Of a DNA stretch of 64,000 nt, positions 56,146-64,000 are shown piece by piece (the first letter of the stretch is position 1; the number at the start of each line of letters is the position of its first letter). The stretch is from assembly GCA_019426215.1 (NCBI GenBank), contig CM033396.1, positions 23,327,101 through 23,391,100 on the forward strand, read 5' to 3'. The position numbers and the translations under genes are program-made. A model generated the notes under the pieces. That model saw only the letters and a list, made by a program, of their open reading frames with translations. It made no database searches and was not told the origin of the DNA. This stretch comes from Buddleja alternifolia (taxonomy: Eukaryota > Streptophyta > Magnoliopsida > Lamiales > Scrophulariaceae).

Positions 56146-57765
56146 CGCTAATAGCTAACGTGCTTTAATAGCAAGTGCACTAGTCGTGATTGTAATAAAA
56201 TGGACAATAAGTCCGGGTTGTCGAACCTCAGAGACTTGAATTCTGATTTTAAGATTTGCAATAAAGAAATAGACAATTAAAGGAAAAGTTGGTAAGAGTA
56301 AATCAATTAAACTTGAAACAAGGAACAAAAGTGAGAACTTCATGTGTAAAGGAAAAGAGACTAAGGCACATGCAAGACTCGATTTGATCCGTATTCGTAC
56401 AAAGACTCTCGTTGAATTATTAGACCTAAAAAAGTTGCTATGGTGGAAGATCATATAATAATAACTATCGTGCAAGAGATGTCTCGTAATTGAAATAGTG
56501 CTAGTTTCATAATATCCACCCGGATAGAACTTACGTAATGATGGTTTCCTAAGTATGTCTACCCGGAAATCTAACCACTAAGCATGCATTGACGGACTAG
56601 AGCTTCCTCGACATAAATCGAACGACTACACCAGGAATCTCTACCTATGTCTAGGGGCAATTCCTATTTTGATCGGTGATGTTATGAATCCCTTGCATCC
56701 TAATTCAAGTTTTTCTCAAAACACCAAACTAGGCAATCAATCATACATATGGTGATCAATCGCATGTAAGAAACATAAACACAAATTCATAACACATAGC
56801 AATATAAGAATTAATTCAATGATTATCAATTATACGAATAAATCACAAATCGATCCTTACAAGGCCCTAGTCATACAAAATTAGCCCATAATTGATGATA
56901 TAAAAGGATCAAATGTCTTCATGTACATAATCATGGACTCAAAATGTAATGAAAAAAAATGATTAAAACTCCCTAAACGGTTAATTGATGACGGATCCTC
57001 AATTTGAAGCTTCAATCCTTAGCTATGCTCCTTATCTTGCCCTTCAAAGTTGGTGAAAAGTTTGTCCAATCCCAGCAATTACCCAAAATTCGAACACCCC
57101 TCCTCTTCCTTTCGTTGTTGGCCCTTATACCATCAAAATAGCTGTATCGGCATCCAAGCGTGACCAAAATGGCACCTAGGTGCTGTCCAGGTGGCCTAAG
57201 TGGCTTGGGAAAGAAGTTGTGGGGCTCCTAGGAGCGGCTGAGGTGGAGCCTAGGCGCCATGGTGCGAATTCTGAACCGTTTTCTTGCTTTTCAGTGCAGC
57301 AATTATGTTTTCTTCATAACCTTCTTCACAGACCTCCGATTTGGATGCTTCAAGTTCCCACATGAAGATAAGACATAGATCTAAAAATTTGTAGAAGAAA
57401 ACTTCATCAAATTCAGTCTATAAAAATACAGAAATAGGGATCAAACATCGAAAGTGTTGCAAATATGGAGCCCAGGCGTGCGAAAACAGCGCCTAGGCGC
57501 CCTTCTACGTAACTCCAGCTTGTTTCTTGCTTGTTTGGGCGCCCAGGCATGATTATGGCTGTGCTTGGGCGTGGAGGTGTGAAACATCTTGGGCTAAACT
57601 TGTTTTATACGTCATTTTTCTGCCCTTTCTTCGATTGTATTCACTTAAGACCTGAAATCACTTAACGCACAAATTAAATGCACAAGTGGCAGGAATCAAG
57701 CGGTAAATGCACCTAAAACATAAACGCAAGGGGCTTAAAAATACGTAGAAATGATTCTTATCACA
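56146..57765 (-). repeat. 5' LTR of the Athila-type element
   Basis: Minus strand starts TG(TG)ATAAGAATCATTTCTACG and continues with AAGCCCCTTGCGTTTATG and GGTGCATTTACCGC, a form familiar from plant Athila LTRs; it ends near TTAGCG before the PBS. The 3' part is shared with 28,342-28,917. Length is about 1.6 kb. A GC-rich stretch near 57,130-57,290 and 57,470-57,560 repeats GGCGCC-type words (CCTAGGCG, GCGCCCAGGC). Confidence 0.8.
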
Positions 57766-58687
57766 TGGTTCCCTTAATCACCAGACTATCTGAAGAGTTT
57801 AATCTCTCGCTAGCTCAGAATGCTTCAGCGGATACTGAAAGACACAATATTTCCAATTCAGTAGGATAAAGTATTGTTGAGCAAGTAGCTCTTCTCGTTG
57901 ATGAAGTCAGATTACTCCGACGAGATATCGTTGAGCTATGCTCTTCCCTTGATGAAGTCAAGAACGGGGAAGAAAAAGAAAATCTAAAAGATCCCAAATC
58001 CAAAGGAAAAGCCTCAGAGCCAATGTCCAAACAAATAACAAAAATTAGCGCTCCATGTTTGAAGAGATTGTGAGTTTGAAAAAGATGCTCACAAATAAGC
58101 AAAAAGCCAAGATAATTTAGAGGCAGGCAAAGGCTTCTCGATCTGGATGTAGATTTTCTTGAGGGTATGGGTTTTCATGCTTACGCTGAACCCTTGAGGA
58201 GACCTCTTAACTGGAAGCCTTCAATGATCGAGTCCAAGATCTTTATCATGATCTTATCCAGACGCTTGGAATCCCTCCAAGATATTGGGTTGAAAGGTTG
58301 TTAGAGCTCAATATAAGCGCTAAAGAACATCACGAGGACCATAATAAAGTCTATCATACAACAATGATAGACATTGACAGAGTTCTCCTAGATCTAGCGA
58401 ATGAAATCTTCTAGGAAGAGATGCCGAAGAAGCGACAGAGAAGATGATCACTTATCCTGCTTTATTTTCTTATATCTTCTGTTGCTTTATATTTTTTTTA
58501 GTTTAATCATTGTATGTTTCAAATTTACTGTATGAATGAAAGATTGAACGCTAAAACATCTTGTTGAAGCTAATCTAACATTAGCTACTCAACTAACTTT
58601 CTAACCCTAACTTATATCTTTTGGCTTTTCTTCAAACTCTTGAACTATAAAAGAGTTAAGGTCTTGACATCATCAAAAGGGGGAAAT
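57766..58687 (+). mobile_element. 3' internal tail of SIRE element 2
   Basis: It ends with the same 3' untranslated region and AAAAGGGGGAAAT tract as SIRE element 1. The first ~650 bp look like decayed coding sequence (lysine/glutamate-rich, for example near 57,960-58,060) from the end of a third ORF. The Athila-type LTR abuts it on the left, so the Athila element inserted here. Confidence 0.8.
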
Positions 58688-60177
58688 TGTTAGGAAATTT
58701 CATGTTAGATGTTTCGATAATGACAAGAATAGGATTTTACGTTAGACCCTAAAAGAATGTAAGTTTATGCTTCATATAACATTTGTATAAGCGTTTGAAA
58801 GTATTGTTATTTGTTAGGCTTGTAATTTTTATCTTTATAGATTTTAGACTAAGTATTAGATACCAAGTTCCTGATAGAATTCTAAGTGAGTCTATCAGAG
58901 ATGAAGTTGAAGATCAGCGTCTGAAGTCAAGTGAATATGAAGATTTGTCTCAAGCGTCTATCAAACGCTAAAGGACTTTTTCAGGGATAATGAATCAAGC
59001 GCTCAAAACACTCAAGCGATCAAGGATCAGATTCACCTGAAATAAATTCTCAAGTCATGAAGGACTTAAATGAAATCATCAGCGGACATTTATTTCCAAT
59101 GGGAAATAAATTCAAAAGGCATTAAATGCCTGATAAGTGCATTAAATGTGATAAGGCATTATGACTTGTGGACAAGCCACCTTTTGACTAGACTGTCAGA
59201 ATTCAGAGTTCAAAGTCTGCTTATGTCCAATCAGTAACAGCAGAAATTCAGAAATGTCAGAAAAGGGCTATTTACGCATTGCGTGAGACACACGCGCCTG
59301 CATGTGTCCGACGGACAAATCCTAAGAAATCTCTATAAATAGTACCCTTCAGCAAACTTTAAAAACATGTACATGCACAAGAAAAATATCAAAACTTTGC
59401 TGAAAATATTCTTAAGAAAAACTTATAAACTCCATAGCCAAAATCCTTCAAGCTTTTCATATACATTCCAAAGACAGTCACCAATATCTCAAACTTCTTC
59501 ATAGAAGAACCCTACACTCTTATTGAGATATCCCAAGTTGTTTGAACTTCTTAAAATCAAACAAACCTGTGACGAAAACCCTCAACCTCTTTTATCTGTG
59601 TGAGAAAGTTGTTGATCTACAAGCAGCATTTCTGTGTGAGAGAAGCTTGTTGAAGAAGATCTCCATTAGAGCTGAAGTCTGTGTGATCAAGGAGCTCAAG
59701 ATCATCTTCCTTATCCTCTATTTTGTAGAAGCCTCTGTGTGACTCTTCGATTATCACCTTAGTGGATTTCCTCTGAGTGTAAAGGAGAAAAACGACGTAG
59801 CTGGGATTACATCACCCAGTGAACCTTACATAACTTGTGTTATTACTATTTTATTGCTTTACTTTACTATTCACATCATATCTTTTAAAAAGGCTTTAAA
59901 AGCGTTAAGCGACTATTTGGCTAAAAGAACGCTAAGCTTAAAATCATTTCCGCTGTGCTAATCCTGATTAAGTGATTTAAGCATTGCCCTACTTTGGTAA
60001 CTCGCGAAATCACTAAGTCTAAGTTATCTTATCTTTAGCGCCTGACGTAGAGCTTTTCTTACTATGCGTTCAAAATCTTATGAGTGATATGAAAGTTTTG
60101 AAATCGAAAAAGACTTCAGAGTTTATTCAACCCCCCCTCCTTTTCTAGACACTTTTGTATGCCACTTGGGACCACCA
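58688..60177 (+). repeat. 3' LTR of SIRE element 2
   Basis: TGTTAGGAAATTTCATG...GGGACCACCA, 1,490 bp, shorter than the 1.8 kb copies because parts of the repeated GTGTGA(C/T)CAAGGAG region and other segments are absent. TATA box at 59,334-59,341. Confidence 0.9.
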
Positions 60178-60695
60178 TGATGTATGGTTACATATAAATT
60201 GTCGTATTGCTACATATCAATTGACGTATGACTACATATAAAATGCTATATTATCACTCAGGAATGGACGTGGCTGACAGCAGTGAGGTCGGGGAAATCC
60301 CTTGAGAAAATCGGAGAAAACCCGGGTTGTCCGTCCAAATGGTCGACCTTGCCATCAAGTTGGGTCACTCGATCCTTGAGTGTTTCCTTAAATACATCAA
60401 TTGACGTATGGTTACATTTAAATTAACGTATTTATACATATCAATTAGCATATGGTTGCATATAAAATGCCGTATTATTACATATGAATGGACGTATTAT
60501 TACATATCAAATGACATACTGTCACATATAAATTAACGTATTCTTACATATCAATCAACGTATGATTGCATATAAATTGACGTATGATTACATATCAATT
60601 GACATATGGTTACATATCAAATGTCGTATTATTACATATGAATGAACGTATTATTTCATATCAAATGACGTACATTTACATATAAATTGACGTAT
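60178..60695. repeat. ~21-23 bp minisatellite array, second location
   Basis: Units of the form TTGACGTATGGTTACATATAAA and TCAATTGACGTAT recur. They are the same family as at 5,828-6,926, with a different majority tail (TATCAATTG). A non-repeat insert occupies 60,258-60,392. Confidence 0.85.
60258..60392 (-). other. GC-richer, possibly coding fragment inside the minisatellite
   Basis: The minus strand is open for about 44 codons to a TGA at 60,260-60,258, with a heptad-like charged start (DRVTQLDGKVDHLDG) and then GFSPIFSRDFPDL. Composition is clearly unlike the flanking AT-rich units. It may be a captured gene fragment; too short to assign. Confidence 0.35.
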
Positions 60696-62564
60696 TGTTG
60701 GTCCCAAATGGCATACGAAAAGGTCTAGAGGGGGGGGGGTTGAATAGACCCTGAAGTTCGTTTTGACTTCTAAAAAATTCGTATCACTTTGAAGTATTTG
60801 AACGCTTGGAAAGCTTAAGCGCTAGGTGAGGCGCTTGAGGAAAGATGACTTAAGCGCTAGTTTCAGGCGCTTGAGAAAAGTTAACTTAGACTTAGTGATT
60901 TCAACGCTTACCAACGTAGGGCAAAGTTTAGTTACTTAATCAGTGTTAGCACATCGGAAGTATTTTATAGGTTAGCGTTTGATTTTTAATCAAAATAATC
61001 GCTTAACTGTTTTAAAACCTTTTCAAGATATATGCGATATGAATAGTGAAGCAATAAAACGGTAAATGAATGAAACAGTAAATGACACAAGGTATTTGTA
61101 AGGTTCACTGGGTGATGTAATCCCAGCTACGTCCTTCTTCTCCTTTTGTCAGGGAGGATTTCCACTATGATGATTATTGAAGAGTCACACAGAGACTTCT
61201 ACAAAATAGAGGGAGATTGGATATGATCTTAGAACTTCTTTGTCACACAGATTTCAGCTCCAGTAAAGATCTTCTATCCCCTTGCTTCTTTCATCCAGAA
61301 ATAATGCAAGTTACACTCGATCTCAGAACTCCTTGGTCACACAGATTTCAGCTCCAATAAAGATCTTCTTCCACAAGCTTCTCTTACACAAAAATATTGC
61401 TTGTAATTCAACAAGCTTTCTCACCCAGATGAAAGATGTTGAGGTTTTGGTCACGGGTTTGTTTGTTTTTGGAAAGTTCAAACAACTTGAGGATATCTCA
61501 ATAATAGTGTAGGATCTTCTTGAGAAAGAGGTTTGAGATATTGGTGACTATCTTTGGAATGGTTATGAAAATCTTGAAAGGATTTTGAATACGAATTTTG
61601 TAGTCTTTTCTTTCAGCAAAATTTGTACCCTTTTCTTGTGTCTTTTTGTATATTTTTCTATATACAAAAATTGTGACTTATTCACGTGTGTATGGCTTAT
61701 ATGTTCAAGTGTATCATCATCCTTAGGGTTTTTGCTGAGGGGACTATTTATAGGTTTCTTGAGATTTTGTCCGTTGGACACAATTCGGATCTCGTTTCCC
61801 TAAACATTCCTCAAGTTCTGACATTCCTAATTTTGGGCATTTTTAATTGGCCAGGCATGTCCTTGGTTTCATAAATCCAACAGTCTTAGTCAAAAAGGTG
61901 GATTGCCCATAAGTTACAGTGCTTATATTTTAATAGCATTTATCCAACTTTTAATGCATCTTGTCTTATTTCCGTTGGAAATGATTATCCGTTGATTAAT
62001 GCATTTTTAAGTCTTTAAAAACTTGGGTTTGAATCTTCAGGTTACTCTTGAGAACTGAACGCTTGAGCCTCTTGGACGCTTGACTTTGAAAGCAGTCTCC
62101 TAAGCGCTTAACAGACGCTTGAGATAAGTCCTTATCTTTACTTGGCTTTGAGACGCTTGACCTTCAACTTTATCTTTGATAGACTCACTCAGAATTCTAT
62201 CATTGACTCAGTGTCAAGTGCTCGATCTAAAATCCATAAATATCTTGAGCGTTAGATTCATAAACCTGAAATAGTCTTTTAGTGTTTGACGAACGCTTGA
62301 AACTAATCTTCATCTTCACTGTCACTTCAGACGTTTGATCTTCAACTTCATCACTTGATAGACTCGCACAAAACTCTACTAGTGATTTAGTATCATATAC
62401 TTAGTCTAAAATCTATAAAGATAAAAATTACAAGCCTAATAGAATAAATGAGCTTTCAAACGCTTATACAAATGTTCTATGAAAGCTTTTATACTTACAT
62501 TTTCGGGGTCTAACATAGAATCCTATTTGTCATCATCAAAACATCTAACATGAAATTCCTAACA
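60696..62564 (-). repeat. 3' LTR of SIRE element 3 (minus orientation)
   Basis: Minus strand TGTTAGGAATTTCATG...GGGACCAACA, 1,869 bp, preceded by the family's PPT (62,578-62,565). A TATA box reads TATTTATA at 61,745-61,752. CACAGATTTCAGCTCCA(A/G)TAAAGATCTTCT is present twice. The left flank is minisatellite (CGTAT at 60,691-60,695). Confidence 0.92.
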
Positions 62565-62702
62565 ATTTCCTCCTTTTTGATGATGGCAATATTTACTCTT
62601 TTATAGTTCAAGAGTTAGACGACCAAAAATAAAAGTTAGCGTTGGTTAGTAAGAGTTAGTTAAAATCAGTTAAGCTTCAACGAGATGTTTCAGCTGAAAA
62701 AT
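62565..62702 (-). mobile_element. Residual 3' untranslated end of SIRE element 3
   Basis: PPT plus about 125 bp of the conserved 3' region (reverse of TCTTGAACTATAAAAGAGTAA.TATTGCCATCATC and CTCGTTGAAGCTTAACT). It is cut off by the LTR of element 4 at 62,703. Confidence 0.85.
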
Positions 62703-64000
62703 TGTTAGGAATTTCATGTTAGAAGTTTTGATGATGACAATTAAGTTTTTGTTAGACCCCAAAAAAGTTGTAAGTTTATTTTCGTAGAAAACTTGTATAG
62801 GCTTTGAAGCGTTAGACTTGTAATAGATTTATTAGGCTTTGTTATCTTACTTTAGAGTGTTAGGCAAAATAGTCTTAGGCTGAGCGTCTGATGATTTCTG
62901 AGTGAGTTTATCAGTGGTAAAGTTCGAAGACTCAAGCGCCTGATCTCAGAAGATAGATACAGTCTCCAAGCGTCCACTTTGGCCAGCTATATCAAGCGTT
63001 ACCTTATGGGACAGAAGTGATTTCACCTGAATTTACTTCTAAGTCCAGAAGGAGTTTAATGCAAATATTCTCAAAGCATTAAATACCAACGGGTATTAAT
63101 TTCAAATGCATTAAATGTTGATAAGAGCATTTAATATGATAAGTAATGTCAGACGTACGGAGAAGCCACCCTATTGGACTGTCAACTATCTCAGACTGCA
63201 GCACCAACTTTCGTGCAGCAGATTTTCAGGAAAAAGGACAAAAGTTGTTCACTCGCGAAAGTGAGAGACACGCGCCAGTGCATGTGTCAAACGGACACTT
63301 TCTCCAAGAATACCTATAAATAGGACTTCAACAACAAACAAACATAGAGGAACAATTTTATCAAAGCCAAATTGCTGTTGCATTAAAATCTCATTCCTTA
63401 AACTCTCAGAAAAGCCAGAAACTTCAAGAAACATCCTAATTGCTTTTCTTATATTCCTGAGACAGTCAACAAACATCTCAAACATTCTTTTTGAAGAAAC
63501 CAGATTCCTACTGAGATATTACCAAGTTGTTTGAACTTCATCAAAATCAAACAAACCTTTTAGAAAATCCCATCCAAGCCTCGCGATCTGTGTGAAGTCG
63601 AAGTTGGATACTTGCATCATTTCTGGGTGAAAGAAGCAAGAGGGTTGAAGTGATTTGAAGCAGAAATCTGTGTGATCAAGGAGCTCAAGTCATCGACATC
63701 CATCTCTCCCTAATTTGTAGAAGATTCTGTGTGATTCTTTGAGAATCATTTTAGTGGATTGCCTCCAAGTGCAAAGGAGAAGAAGGACGTAGTTGGGATT
63801 ACACCACCCAACGAACCTTACAAATATTGTGTTATTTACTTTTCAGTCATTTCATTCATCTATCATATCATTGCATAAGTAAAACACAATCAAAAGCTAA
63901 GCAACTAAGAAACATCTTGTGACGCTAAAACTTTCAAAGAGAAGACTCCAAAATCATTCCGCTGTGCTAACCCTGATTAAAAGAACTGAACGCTTAACCT
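62703..64000 (+). repeat. SIRE element 4 LTR, right-truncated by the window end
   Basis: TGTTAGGAATTTCATGTTAGAAGTTTTGATGATGACAA onward, colinear with the other SIRE LTRs up to the GCTGTGCTAACCCTGATTA segment near the window end. TATA box at 63,315-63,322. It is more diverged than the rest. Whether it is a 5' LTR with an element beyond or a solo LTR cannot be seen. Confidence 0.85.

Noticed and set aside
28342..57765. One Athila element from the LTR fragment at 28.3 kb to the LTR at 57.8 kb, with the copia elements nested in its 3' LTR
   Set aside because: Orientation and order fit, but the flanks differ: the right side is SIRE element 2, while left of 28,342 there is no SIRE sequence, and no matching 5 bp duplication is visible (TGACA on the left, no equal on the right). 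More likely two separate Athila copies and a bad join at the gap.

Overview
The window is plant nuclear DNA, AT-rich and dominated by LTR retrotransposons. It holds two recognisable host genes: an intronless EXO70 exocyst gene, and a five-exon SnRK1 gamma subunit gene with canonical GT..AG introns. The KINgamma1-type exon structure, the SIRE-type Ty1/copia elements with a third ORF, and the Athila/Tat-type Ty3/gypsy remnants point to a eudicot. An asterid is only a weak guess. No tRNA, rRNA, CRISPR or prokaryotic feature was seen.

Layout. 1-1.6 kb: 3' end of an Athila/Tat-like gypsy element (C-terminal part of its third ORF and G-rich 3' region). 1.7-3.97 kb: two related, diverged LTR-like segments. 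3.97-7.7 kb: a repeat block with a ~21-23 bp minisatellite around the motif GACGTATNNTTACA, a gypsy-LTR-like insertion, three telomere-like units, and four copies of a ~175 bp tandem repeat. 8.2-8.7 kb: MITE-like element. 9.16-11.13 kb: EXO70 (+). 13.79-14.07 kb: a second MITE with TAA duplications. 14.47-17.90 kb: KINgamma1 (-), convergent with EXO70. This 9-18 kb segment is the only gene island.

18.5-21.4 kb: a copia-like LTR carrying CAAGTACGTACTTG palindromes, split by a SIRE-family solo LTR with perfect GTCTT target duplications. 22.18-27.66 kb: an LTR element with ~580 bp LTRs, gypsy-type PBS and PPT but no coding capacity, filled with internal repeats. 28.34-28.92 kb: Athila-like LTR fragment. 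28.92-37.21 kb: a decayed copia element (-), whose high-coordinate 5' LTR is interrupted at 37,211 by a near-complete SIRE-type copia element (+; LTR, PBS, gag, pol, a broken third ORF, PPT, LTR). That element runs into a 100-N gap at 51,879. 51.98-57.77 kb: an internally deleted Athila-type element (-), which itself sits in the 3' part of a second SIRE element (tail and 3' LTR to 60,177). 60.18-60.70 kb: more of the 21-23 bp minisatellite. 60.70-64.0 kb: two further SIRE LTRs in opposite orientation.

Main points of interest: the third ORFs of the copia element and of the gypsy element look alike in pattern; the SIRE element has a cluster of G-runs between pol and its third ORF that may be an old PPT; the same minisatellite lies at both ends of the window; the non-coding LTR element has amplified its interior; and the 100-N gap does not join sequences that belong together. 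All lineage names and similarities were judged by eye from motifs.
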